From Variovorax sp. 679 (lineage in GTDB: Bacteria; Pseudomonadota; Gammaproteobacteria; Burkholderiales; Burkholderiaceae_C), in assembly GCF_003952185.1 (NCBI RefSeq), contig NZ_RXFS01000003.1:248001-312000 (forward strand): a DNA stretch of 64,000 nucleotides, written 5' to 3'. The notes under the pieces were generated by a model. It made no database searches. It was not told the DNA's origin and saw only the letters and a list, made by a program, of their open reading frames with translations. A program made the position numbers and the translations under genes. Numbering within the stretch: the first letter of the stretch is position 1; each line of letters starts with the position of its first letter. Positions 29,744 through 36,745 of the stretch are shown piece after piece.

Positions 29744-30223
29744 TCAGCAGCAGGCGCCGGTGCCCTTGCCAGACACGTTGACCGGAATGCTTCGGACAGC
29801 ACCAGGCGTACAGCAGGCGGACTCGGTCTTGGCGACAGCCTTGGGCTGACCGTAGACCGGCACGGCGCCGTCCAAGGTCTGGAAGTGCTCCCACGCGATC
29901 CCCTGCGGATCGGTGACCCAGTGCTTTTCGCTGCGCGCGTAGCAACACACGGTCTCTCCTTCGTCGAGCAGCGTGCGGTCGGCGGCTTGGCCGCGAGCCT
30001 TCAACTCTGCGAGTTCTTCGTGGTCCTCGGCCTGAATACCGAGATGGTCGATGCCTCTGGCCTGGCCGACAGTAGAGATTGCGAAGTTGACGCGCGGATC
30101 GTCGAGCATCCACTTGGCGTAGTCGGCCTCGACACGTGCCGGCGGCGACGCGAAAAGGTTGGAGTAGAAGGCGATGCTCTTGGCGAGGTCGTCGACGTGC
30201 AGATGGACATGGAAGCGCTTCAT
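29744..30223 (-). CDS. arsI: ArsI/CadI-family VOC protein
   Basis: A 159-residue vicinal-oxygen-chelate protein starting MKRFHVHLHVDDL. Candidate metal ligands are the early His, the His in GIDHLGIQAED and the Glu in WEHFQTLDG. The cysteine pair in TVCCYA may bind trivalent arsenicals, and the C terminus has further CC pairs (SACCTPG, TGACC). ArsI enzymes break the C-As bond of methylarsenite; the CadI members of this family have other roles. The organoarsenical function is inferred from the operon. Confidence 0.83.
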   Translation of the reverse strand: MKRFHVHLHVDDLAKSIAFYSNLFASPPARVEADYAKWMLDDPRVNFAISTVGQARGIDHLGIQAEDHEELAELKARGQAADRTLLDEGETVCCYARSEKHWVTDPQGIAWEHFQTLDGAVPVYGQPKAVAKTESACCTPGAVRSIPVNVSGKGTGACC

Positions 30224-30234
30224 GTGTTTCTCCT

Positions 30235-30558
30235 TCAGCATTCGCAAACAGTGGAGCTGTCGACGAGGCATGCCTCGCCCTGACAGCAGTTCTCCGTGAG
30301 GTAGCCGAGCAGCGCATTCATCTGCTCGAACACCGCGCGATAGATCAGGTTGCGGCCGTCACGCTCCTGGCTGACCAAGTTTGCGTGCGTCAGCTCCTTG
30401 AGGTGGAACGAAAGGCTGGTTGACGGCACGCCGAGTTGCTCCGCGAGCACGCCAGGCGTGAGCCCTGTGGGGCCAGCGACGACCAGCGCTCGAAAGACCT
30501 GAAGGCGCACAGGTTGGGCCAGCGCGGCCAAGCCTTGAATGACGATTCTCTCTTCCAT
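30235..30558 (-). CDS. arsR: ArsR-family arsenic repressor
   Basis: A 107-residue winged-helix repressor with a recognition region VPSTSLSFHLKELTHANLVS and a dimerisation helix. Candidate As(III)-binding cysteines are C-terminal: ENCCQGEACLVDSSTVCEC. This matches ArsR types that use a C-terminal Cys cluster rather than the ELCVCDL motif of plasmid R773 ArsR. It is the first gene of the ars operon and is preceded directly by two operators. Confidence 0.93.
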   Translation of the reverse strand: MEERIVIQGLAALAQPVRLQVFRALVVAGPTGLTPGVLAEQLGVPSTSLSFHLKELTHANLVSQERDGRNLIYRAVFEQMNALLGYLTENCCQGEACLVDSSTVCEC

Positions 30559-30559
30559 T

Positions 30560-30577
30560 ATTCAATAATAGTTGAAT
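30560..30577. promoter_or_regulatory. ArsR operator 1
   Basis: A perfect inverted repeat ATTCAA-TAATAG-TTGAAT, 1 base upstream of the arsR start codon. It is identical in arms and spacing to the second site at 30588. Confidence 0.8.
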
Positions 30578-30587
30578 CATGGAAATA

Positions 30588-30605
30588 ATTCAACGAGTTT
30601 TGAAT
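30588..30605. promoter_or_regulatory. ArsR operator 2
   Basis: A perfect inverted repeat ATTCAA-CGAGTT-TTGAAT, with the same arms and 6-base spacer as operator 1; starts are 28 bases apart. Two sites about 2.7 helical turns apart suggest two ArsR dimers at the ars promoter. No gene is visible in 30606-30803. Confidence 0.8.
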
Positions 30606-30803
30606 GATCGAGGTTATGCACTGGAGTTCGAAGCGGCCGAAGCTTTACAGCGTGCACCGGCCAACCTGGTGCGCAGCCGCCGTGGCATCGTGAGGATGCA
30701 TCGCCCTCGGTGTACAGATAGATGCTCGACAAGCTCGCGCAGCCGTCGCTAGTGCGACGGGTTGCTACCTAATCGGTCGTAGCGGTGCAGCGTGAGCCTT
30801 GCC

Positions 30804-31190
30804 CTATCGCTGCGACCACGCGACGAACCACAGCCAAAGCCACCCAGCAACCGCTGACAACGCAAACACCAGCATGAGTGCCGTCGAAGCACCGTCGAGC
30901 CAACCAACACAGACGCCGATCCAATCCGCGCTCCTAGTGAGACACTCTTGCCATACACCTCGCGGCAACATACGCAACGCCAGCCACGACAGGGCCGCCA
31001 ACAACACCAGATCGTCCAGGTAGGCCGGCATGGGCACCACGTCCGGGGTCCAGTCCACAGGGCTCGCCGCGTAGACAAGAACGAACAGCCCGATAGCCTT
31101 CGCCGCACGCGGAGTATCGCGATGCAAGCTGCTCATGCACAGCGCCAGCAAGGTCACTACGCAACGGCGCGACCATGCAATGGGGTTCAT
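30804..31190 (-). CDS. DUF1232 (YkvA-like) membrane protein
   Basis: A 128-residue protein with the DUF1232 signature: VYAASPVDWTPDVVPMPAYLDD followed by LLAALSWLALRMLP. It has two or three membrane segments, including a C-terminal one (WLWLWFVAW). It is a tandem paralogue of the next gene upstream. DUF1232 proteins are small membrane proteins of unknown role, often near metal or stress genes. Confidence 0.8.
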   Translation of the reverse strand: MNPIAWSRRCVVTLLALCMSSLHRDTPRAAKAIGLFVLVYAASPVDWTPDVVPMPAYLDDLVLLAALSWLALRMLPRGVWQECLTRSADWIGVCVGWLDGASTALMLVFALSAVAGWLWLWFVAWSQR

Positions 31191-31203
31191 GGATGTTCCC
31201 TAC

Positions 31204-31587
31204 TTATCGAAGCCACAGCCACAAAGCCACCCCAACACCGAGCCAGACCGCAACAACGAATGCGACGCCCCACGGGCTTCGCGGCTTGCCCTCGCCACGC
31301 CGTATCCAGTCGTCCGCCTGCACACGGCATTCGGCGAGCACGTCCTTGGGCAGCAGCCGTATCGCCAGCCAGATCAGGCCGGGCAGCAGGAGCGCATCGT
31401 CCACGTACCCCAGCACCGGAATGAAATCCGGGATCAAGTCGATCGGGCTGAGCGCGTAGGCAACGACAAAGGCCGCCAGCGCTTTGGGTAGCCACGAGGT
31501 GCCCGGATGGCGGCACGCGAACCACAGCGTCACGGCATCGCGTTTGACGCGACGGGCCCATTGGCGGATGTTTTGCAGGATCGACAA
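31204..31587 (-). CDS. DUF1232 (YkvA-like) membrane protein, paralogue
   Basis: A 127-residue protein with AYALSPIDLIPDFIPVLGYVDD and LIWLAIRLLPKDVLAEC, closely matching the previous gene in pattern and length, with the same C-terminal membrane segment (VALWLWLR). It lies 13 bases upstream of its paralogue on the same strand, so the pair arose by tandem duplication and is probably co-transcribed. Confidence 0.82.
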   Translation of the reverse strand: MSILQNIRQWARRVKRDAVTLWFACRHPGTSWLPKALAAFVVAYALSPIDLIPDFIPVLGYVDDALLLPGLIWLAIRLLPKDVLAECRVQADDWIRRGEGKPRSPWGVAFVVAVWLGVGVALWLWLR

Positions 31588-31645
31588 CAGGAGGCCTCCT
31601 CTTTGAGACGGATTGGGTTAACTTGTTCAGTTCGAACTTCAACGG

Positions 31646-31660
31646 TACATTCACGATGTA
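31646..31660. promoter_or_regulatory. palindrome upstream of chrB-like gene
   Basis: TACAT-TCACG-ATGTA, a perfect 5-bp inverted repeat ending 18 bases before the start at 31679, followed by a further CTACATTATTG. It is a candidate operator for the ChrB-like regulator encoded next, or for the divergent DUF1232 genes. Confidence 0.4.
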
Positions 31661-31678
31661 ACGACCGCTACATTATTG

Positions 31679-32335
31679 ATGAATCGAGAGAAAAAACAGA
31701 GCTGGCTCCTGCTGACCTACAAGGTGCCCGCCGAACCGTCCAAGTTCCGCGTGGCGATCTGGCGCCGCATCCGCAGCCTGGGCGCTGTCTACCTGCAGAA
31801 CAGCATCTGCGTGCTGCCCACCACGACCGAACACCAGCGCCAGTTCCGCATGGTTCAGGCCGACATCGATCGTGCCGGTGGCGAGGCCGTGATTTTCGAA
31901 ACCCTTGCCCTCGACACGAAGCAGGAAGAACGTGTCGTTGCCTACTTCAAGCACGACCGCGACCAGGACTATGAAGAGTTCCTCGACAAGTGCGTCGACT
32001 ACAAGAAGGAGATCGAGAAGGAGGTCAAGGCCGATCACTACACCTTTGCAGAGGTGAAGGAGAACGACGAAGACCTGAAGAAGCTCAAGAACTGGCTGGA
32101 GCGCATCAAGGCGCTGGACTTCTATGGCGCGCCGGCACGCGCAACGGCGCAGCAGCGCCTCGCCGAATGCGAGGAGTTGCTTGAGGCCTACGCCAACGAG
32201 GTGTTCGAGCGCGAACAGAACGCCAAGGGTGAGCCGCTGGAGAAGCCAGCCGCAGCGAAACGCGCCCCCTCCAAGACCCCTGCAGCCAAGAAGCCGACAG
32301 CGAAGAAAAACGCCAAGCGCAGAGATGGGAAATGA
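31679..32335 (+). CDS. ChrB N-terminal-domain-like protein
   Basis: A 218-residue protein. The first 75 residues (SWLLLTYKVPAEPSKFRVAIWRRIRSLGAVYLQN...) match the start of ChrB, the chromate-responsive regulator of the chr operons, including the CVLPTTTEHQ segment. The middle is helical and charged. The end is a Lys/Ala-rich low-complexity tail (AAKRAPSKTPAAKKPTAKK), histone-like. The ChrB C-terminal domain appears replaced. No chrA chromate pump is nearby. ATG at 31679 is preferred over an adjacent upstream TTG. Confidence 0.7.
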   Translation: MNREKKQSWLLLTYKVPAEPSKFRVAIWRRIRSLGAVYLQNSICVLPTTTEHQRQFRMVQADIDRAGGEAVIFETLALDTKQEERVVAYFKHDRDQDYEEFLDKCVDYKKEIEKEVKADHYTFAEVKENDEDLKKLKNWLERIKALDFYGAPARATAQQRLAECEELLEAYANEVFEREQNAKGEPLEKPAAAKRAPSKTPAAKKPTAKKNAKRRDGK

Positions 32336-32356
32336 AGCTCGAGGACCTGCAGAGCG

Positions 32357-33619
32357 ATGAGAACCACTCCCTTGCCTCACTCACGTCTGGGCTTCTCGCG
32401 CCTGCTGCCTGTCGGCGTCGACCCAGGAGCTTTGCCACTGCTCGCCGCACGAGGGCTTCGCGCCTTCGGCGACGGGTACATGGCGGTTCTGCTGCCGGCC
32501 TACCTGCTGTCGATCGGGCTGGGCACGCTGGAGGTGGGCATCGTGAGCACAGCGACGATGCTGGGCTCTGCGCTGGCCACGCTGGCAGTTGGCGCCTGGG
32601 GATACCGCTTTGCAGGCGGACGGCTGCTGCGCGGCGCTGCCTTGCTGATGGCCGCCACGGGTTTGGGCTTTTCAGGCTTGGCATCGTTCTGGCCTCTGCT
32701 GGTCATCGCACTGGTCGGCACGCTTAATCCCAGTTCTGGCGACGTGAGCGTTTTCCTTCCGTTGGAACATGCCCGCCTGGCCGCCGCGGCTCAGGGTCAC
32801 GCGCGAACCGCGCTGTTTGCACGCTACAGCCTCGTGGGCGCGCTGTGCGCCGCACTGGGGGCCTTGGCCGCTGCTGTGCCCGACTGGTTGGTGCGACACA
32901 CCGAGTTCGCGCGCCTGGACGCGTTGCGAGGGATGTTCGTTGTGTACGCCGCGATCGGGCTGACCGTCTTTTGCCTCTATCGGCGCCTGCCGGCACACAC
33001 CTCAGCTAACAACACAGACAGCCCGCCTGTCGCACCGGCCCCACTCGGTCCGTCACGCCGCGTGGTGGTGCGACTGGCAGCGCTCTTCAGCGTCGATGCC
33101 TTTGCCGGCGGGTTGACGGTCAACGCCCTGATGTCGCTGTGGTTGCTAGAGCGGTTCGGCTTCTCGCTCACGCAGGCCGGGGTGTTTTTCTTCTGGACCG
33201 GCTTGCTGAGCGCGGCGTCGCAGCTCGCAGCGCCAGTGGTGGCGCAGCGCATCGGATTGCTCAACACCATGGTCTTCACGCACCTGCCGGCCAACGTCTG
33301 CCTGGTGTTGGCGGCGCTGTCGCCCAACCTGCCGATCGCGCTGGGCTTGCTGACGATCCGCAGCGCGCTGTCGTCGATGGATGTCCCCACGCGGACGGCC
33401 TACGTGATGGCTGTCGTGACGCCGGCCGAGCGTGCCGCTGCGGCGAGTTTCACTGCGGTGCCCCGGAGCCTTGCTGCAGCCATCAGCCCGACGATCAGCG
33501 GTGCGCTCTTCGCGGCCGGCTGGATCTCGCTGCCGCTCGTCGCATGCGGACTGCTCAAGATCACCTACGACCTCACACTTTGGCGCGCCATGCGGCGGGA
33601 TCGGCTGGACGGGGAGTAG
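32357..33619 (+). CDS. MFS transporter partnered with the ChrB-like gene
   Basis: A 420-residue protein with about 12 membrane segments and an MFS-like first half (ARGLRAFGDGYMAVLLPAYL). It starts 21 bases after the ChrB-like gene and is followed by a strong hairpin, so the two form an operon. MFS genes next to chrB-like genes are known in chromate clusters, but the exported ion is not evident from sequence. Confidence 0.8.
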   Translation: MRTTPLPHSRLGFSRLLPVGVDPGALPLLAARGLRAFGDGYMAVLLPAYLLSIGLGTLEVGIVSTATMLGSALATLAVGAWGYRFAGGRLLRGAALLMAATGLGFSGLASFWPLLVIALVGTLNPSSGDVSVFLPLEHARLAAAAQGHARTALFARYSLVGALCAALGALAAAVPDWLVRHTEFARLDALRGMFVVYAAIGLTVFCLYRRLPAHTSANNTDSPPVAPAPLGPSRRVVVRLAALFSVDAFAGGLTVNALMSLWLLERFGFSLTQAGVFFFWTGLLSAASQLAAPVVAQRIGLLNTMVFTHLPANVCLVLAALSPNLPIALGLLTIRSALSSMDVPTRTAYVMAVVTPAERAAAASFTAVPRSLAAAISPTISGALFAAGWISLPLVACGLLKITYDLTLWRAMRRDRLDGE

Positions 33620-33626
33620 CCACATA

Positions 33627-33650
33627 AAGCGCTCCCGATCTGGAGCGCTT
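33627..33650 (+). terminator. hairpin after the MFS gene
   Basis: A perfect 9-bp stem AAGCGCTCC / GGAGCGCTT with a 6-base loop, 7 bases after the MFS stop codon. There is no T-run, so it may be a weak terminator or an mRNA-stabilising end. Confidence 0.6.
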
Positions 33651-33709
33651 CCACAGGCCAGAAACACCTATGCGCACGCGCCTTTTACGCAAGGTGGCGA
33701 AGGATCACA

Positions 33710-33883
33710 ATGATTGCTATGAGACGCCTGTTGGATGATTCTTCAGGCGGCCGTTCGAAGATGCGGACTACATTTCGCCAAATCGAGCGGGCTGCCGCAT
33801 CGGTGCTGCTGGTCATCGGCGCCGCGGCCTTGATCGGCTGGGTGGTTGTCGAGCTCTATGTCAAGGTGGTCACTGCGGACTGA
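33710..33883 (+). CDS. 57-residue single-pass membrane protein
   Basis: A short open frame with a good ribosome site (AAGGA about 7 bases upstream). The basic N terminus has RRLLDD and RQIERAA, then one membrane segment ASVLLVIGAAALIGWVVVEL and a short tail. A second Met is four codons in. It has no recognisable family. The end overlaps the degraded nickel-exporter fragment on the other strand. Confidence 0.45.
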   Translation: MIAMRRLLDDSSGGRSKMRTTFRQIERAAASVLLVIGAAALIGWVVVELYVKVVTAD

Positions 33884-34092
33884 CTGTGGCTCTGGACCAC
33901 ACCGGCCGCATGCAGCGACGGGATGCCGTGATAGCCAACGTAATGCCCGAACTGGATGATCAGGGCGCTCGATGCATAAGGTGCCCTGCGTGCAAATGTT
34001 CCGAAGCCGGAAAATCGCTTCAACGCATGTTTCAGGCCCAAGGCAGCGACGACACCCGCTGCAAGCAGCATCAAAAATGCGAATAGGTCCAA
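33856..34092 (-). pseudogene. C-terminal fragment of a NicO/RcnA-type Ni/Co exporter
   Basis: The 78-residue open frame matches the last ~60 residues of the intact exporter at 35297-36433 almost in step: AAGVVAALGLKHALKRFSGF versus AAGVVAALGVKHASKRFSGF, then FGTFARRAPYASSALII and YVGYHG. The first ~310 residues are absent. The DNA is diverged from the intact gene, so this is an older duplicate or a relic of another copy, not a recent repeat. Confidence 0.85.
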
Positions 34093-34102
34093 TCTACGGC
34101 CA

Positions 34103-34369
34103 CTAGATGCAAATCTGCTGTGGAGCTATTGCTTCATCTCCACAACACGACCTCTGCGCCTGGATCGGTGGACATTTCACCGATCCAAACGAGCAGAACA
34201 CGCAGCAATCACCGGGCTTTGGGTGCAGCAGCGCCTTGCAGTTGTCGCATTCATAGAAGAACTGGCACGCGTCGATGGGCATGTGTTCACTCTTTGCGTA
34301 GCCGCAGTGTGGACAGGTCAGCACCGAGTCGAGAACCGCGACCCTTTCTGGGTTCTGCTCGCGCGTCAT
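34103..34369 (-). CDS. zinc-ribbon-like GDCCVFCSFG protein
   Basis: An 88-residue Cys-rich protein: LTCPHCGYAK, then YECDNCKALLHPKPGDCCVFCSFGSVKCPP, and a final RSCCGDE. The GDCCVxCSxG motif is a conserved signature of small proteins next to merR-type genes; metal binding is likely but the role is not established. It overlaps merC by 4 bases, so it is translationally coupled to it. Confidence 0.8.
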   Translation of the reverse strand: MTREQNPERVAVLDSVLTCPHCGYAKSEHMPIDACQFFYECDNCKALLHPKPGDCCVFCSFGSVKCPPIQAQRSCCGDEAIAPQQICI

Positions 34370-34788
34370 GAGTGCGCGTTCAAGGCGTCGCAGCTTTCCG
34401 ATTGGCAACGCCTGTTCGCCGGCGACAAGAGATCCCAAATCGAAACGCTGATCATCAGTGCCAGTCCCACGTACAACAGATCGGCGGTCCACCACCGACC
34501 GAAGAACAGAAGCATGGCCGCGAGCACCATTGCGGGGCCGACCATGCCCAGCACGCTGCGTCGCCATTGCCGATGACGCAACCAGCCGAGCGCATTGGCG
34601 ATCAGTGCAATCGCCGCAAAAAGCGGGAGCAGTGTGTTGATGAACAGGCCTTCATACCCGGCGAAGAATCCCAAGCCCATGGCCGAGCCGAGGCCAGCGA
34701 ACGCGGGAAAACAAGCCGGACATGAGGCTGCGGAGACGATGCTGCCCAAGGCGCCCGTCTTGTCGGCCAAGCGCGTGATCCATTCCAT
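34366..34788 (-). CDS. merC: MerC-type mercury transport protein
   Basis: A 140-residue inner-membrane protein with about four membrane segments. The first helix carries the paired cysteines in AASCPACFPAFAG, the signature of MerC. Later cysteines are in RRCQSESCDA. MerC imports Hg2+ to the cytosol. It is the first gene of the leftward transcript from the mer promoter. No merA reductase, merT or merP is present nearby, which is odd for a resistance operon. Confidence 0.85.
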   Translation of the reverse strand: MEWITRLADKTGALGSIVSAASCPACFPAFAGLGSAMGLGFFAGYEGLFINTLLPLFAAIALIANALGWLRHRQWRRSVLGMVGPAMVLAAMLLFFGRWWTADLLYVGLALMISVSIWDLLSPANRRCQSESCDALNAHS

Positions 34789-34817
34789 TGATCAAGTCCT
34801 TGTATTTCGATAGCGCC

Positions 34818-34848
34818 ACAATACTTCCGTAGTCAAGTACGGAGTCAA
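34818..34848 (-). promoter_or_regulatory. mer promoter/operator with 19-bp spacer
   Basis: On the minus strand TTGACT (-35) and TATTGT (-10) are 19 bases apart. The spacer holds the dyad CCGTAC-TTGA-CTACGG. This is the classic MerR-controlled layout, in which the long spacer is corrected by Hg-bound MerR, and the sequence is very close to the Tn21 mer operator. It drives merC leftward; merR is divergent. Confidence 0.9.
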
Positions 34849-34853
34849 GTGAC

Positions 34854-35273
34854 ATGGACAACCTGAGCATCGGCGAATTTGCTGACACAGCGGGGGTCAC
34901 CGTGGAGACGATCAGGTTCTATCAGCGCAAAGGCCTGCTGCCGCAGCCGGACAGGCCCTCAGGCAGCATTCGACGCTACGGCGCCACCGATGTGGCGCGG
35001 GTCCGGTTTGTGAAGTCCGCCCAGAGCCTGGGTTTCAGCCTTGACGAAGTGGCAAGTCTGCTCGCGTTGGATGACGGCACCCACTGCAATGAGGCGCGCC
35101 AGGTCGCGCAGGGGAAGCTTGCTGATGTTCGATCCAAGCTAGCCGATCTGCACCGTATCGAGTCGGTGCTGGCCACGTTGGTTGACGACTGTTCTGCGAG
35201 CCACGGTACGGTGTCTTGTCCACTGATTTCCGCGCTGCAGGAGCAGCCATCGCACGCTGCGCGCAGCCGTTGA
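34854..35273 (+). CDS. merR: MerR mercury-responsive regulator
   Basis: A 139-residue MerR-family activator with an N-terminal winged helix ([25 protein letters not shown]) and a dimerisation helix. The three metal cysteines are C78, C113 and C122. Their spacing (35 and 9) is the same as the mercury-binding set of Tn21/Tn501 MerR, which supports Hg2+ over cadmium or lead as inducer. It lies immediately beside the canonical mer operator. Confidence 0.95.
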   Translation: MDNLSIGEFADTAGVTVETIRFYQRKGLLPQPDRPSGSIRRYGATDVARVRFVKSAQSLGFSLDEVASLLALDDGTHCNEARQVAQGKLADVRSKLADLHRIESVLATLVDDCSASHGTVSCPLISALQEQPSHAARSR

Positions 35274-35296
35274 TTCAGTTCCGACCGCTATCGGAA

Positions 35297-36433
35297 CTAG
35301 ACAACTCCAGTCGCATGGAGTGACAGGAGCCCGTGATACCCAACGTAGAGCCCGACCAGGATGATCAGGGCGCTCGACGCATAGGGAGCCCTGCGCGCGA
35401 ACGTTCCGAAGCCGGAGAAGCGTTTCGACGCGTGCTTCACGCCCAGGGCAGCGACGACGCCAGCGGCAACCATCGTGATCGCCAAGCCGATACTGAAGCA
35501 GAGTACGAGTGACGCTCCGAGGGTGAAGCGCTTGAGTTGCAGACACAGCAGCAGCACCGTGATGGCAGCAGGACAGGGAATCAGGCCTCCCGTGAGGCCG
35601 AAGCCGATGATCTGCCCGGTGGTGACGTTGCGGCTCGCAAAGCGGCGCTTGATATCGTTGGCGTGCGCCCGTTCATGCGCGTCCTGAAAACCAGGATCCG
35701 AGACATCCAGGCCGTGGTCTCCGTGGTCATGGCCATGTCCATGCTCGACGAACTCCACATCAAAGCTGTGTGCATGGCCACCATGTGCAATCGACAGCCG
35801 GACCGTGAACTCATGCGGCTCGGGAATCTCGTCGACTGATTCGAGATAGCTGCCCTTGCTGGCCAGAACGAACGCCTGGCGCTCCCCGCCAGGGCGTTCA
35901 GTTTCGAGGGTGACGGTCTGGCCTTGCGGCACGGTGTCATGCCCCTCAAATCGGACGCGGAATCGAGGCGGGACTCCATCCTCGAAGACTTCCAGGTCAA
36001 CGATTCCATGACCGGTATCGATGCGACGCTTCTCCTCACCATGGCCGTGATGATCATGCCCATGGTCGTCGTCTGTCTCGATACGCTCGCGCTGCTGTTC
36101 GCGATAGGTCCGCCAGAGCATCCAGAGCGCAATCGAGATGATCAACACTGCTGAAGCAATCTGAAAGTAAGGCTCGGTCTCCTCGGCACTCCAGTTGCGC
36201 CCGAGGTAGAGGCCACCCATCGCGACGGCCCAGACGACAGCGGTGTGCGAGAGCGTTGCCGCGAGTCCGAGCAAGACGGCCTGTCCGACCGTGCCCCTGA
36301 CCGCAACGATGAAGGCAGCCATCATCGTTTTCGAATGTCCGGGCTCCAGGCCGTGCAGAGCACCCAGAAGGATGGCGGATGGGATGAAAACCCAAGCGTT
36401 TCCAGATTGAAGAAGTTGAGCGAAGTTATCCAT
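35297..36433 (-). CDS. NicO/RcnA-type nickel/cobalt exporter
   Basis: A 378-residue membrane protein. The first segment carries HGLEPGHSKTMMAAF, the His-containing motif of nickel/cobalt transporters. A long His-rich cytoplasmic loop (DDDHGHDHHGHGEEKRR, then HGHDHGDHG) lies in the middle. A second motif, IGFGLTGGLIPCPAAITVLLL, follows. RcnA-type proteins export Ni2+ and Co2+. A G-tract operator of FrmR/RcnR type lies about 86 bases upstream at 36519. A broken relative is at 33856. Confidence 0.88.
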   Translation of the reverse strand: MDNFAQLLQSGNAWVFIPSAILLGALHGLEPGHSKTMMAAFIVAVRGTVGQAVLLGLAATLSHTAVVWAVAMGGLYLGRNWSAEETEPYFQIASAVLIISIALWMLWRTYREQQRERIETDDDHGHDHHGHGEEKRRIDTGHGIVDLEVFEDGVPPRFRVRFEGHDTVPQGQTVTLETERPGGERQAFVLASKGSYLESVDEIPEPHEFTVRLSIAHGGHAHSFDVEFVEHGHGHDHGDHGLDVSDPGFQDAHERAHANDIKRRFASRNVTTGQIIGFGLTGGLIPCPAAITVLLLCLQLKRFTLGASLVLCFSIGLAITMVAAGVVAALGVKHASKRFSGFGTFARRAPYASSALIILVGLYVGYHGLLSLHATGVV

Positions 36434-36518
36434 TTTTTTGAATGCGAGGAGGAGCCTGACATCGACCGATTTACATGATGGTCAGCTCGGAGAGGGGTGC
36501 TTCAAGTTCATACATATC

Positions 36519-36539
36519 CTATCCTCCCCCTATGGATAC
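36519..36539. promoter_or_regulatory. RcnR/FrmR-type G-tract operator
   Basis: Read on the minus strand it is GTATCC-ATAGGGGGA-GGATAG: a G-tract flanked by inverted GTATCC/GGATA arms. The same design, GTATCC-N9-GGATAC, occurs at 46317 beside the only FrmR-family gene in the window. It lies upstream of the NicO exporter, which it probably controls. Confidence 0.65.
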
Positions 36540-36592
36540 AACAAGCAGATCCTGTGTTGCCAATGAGGACTCCGAGCCATCTCAAAGCAGCC

Positions 36593-36727
36593 TCACCAAA
36601 AGGTCAGCGCCATCGCACGGCCTTCCGCGCCATCGCGCGAGAAATTCCCGCTGAAGCCGCTCTCGGTCAAACCTTCGTGCAAATGGTCGCCCAGCTTCAT
36701 TTCGTCCTCGATCAGCAGGAGAAGCAT
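36593..36727 (-). pseudogene. truncated response-regulator N terminus
   Basis: A 44-residue open frame reading LIEDEMKLGDHLHEGLTESGF then SRDGAEGRAMAL, which matches the start of the CopR-type receiver domain (compare [21 protein letters not shown] in the gene at 10061). It stops before the phosphorylation site. It is a remnant of a former two-component gene at the end of the nickel cluster. Seen by translating the minus strand. Confidence 0.7.
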
Positions 36728-36745
36728 GTCTTGGTGCGGGCTTGG

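Noticed and set aside
33884..34100. Possible CRISPR or direct-repeat structure near 33.9 and 35.3 kb
   Set aside because: The similarity is coding: both are C-terminal parts of the same exporter family, not short repeats with spacers.
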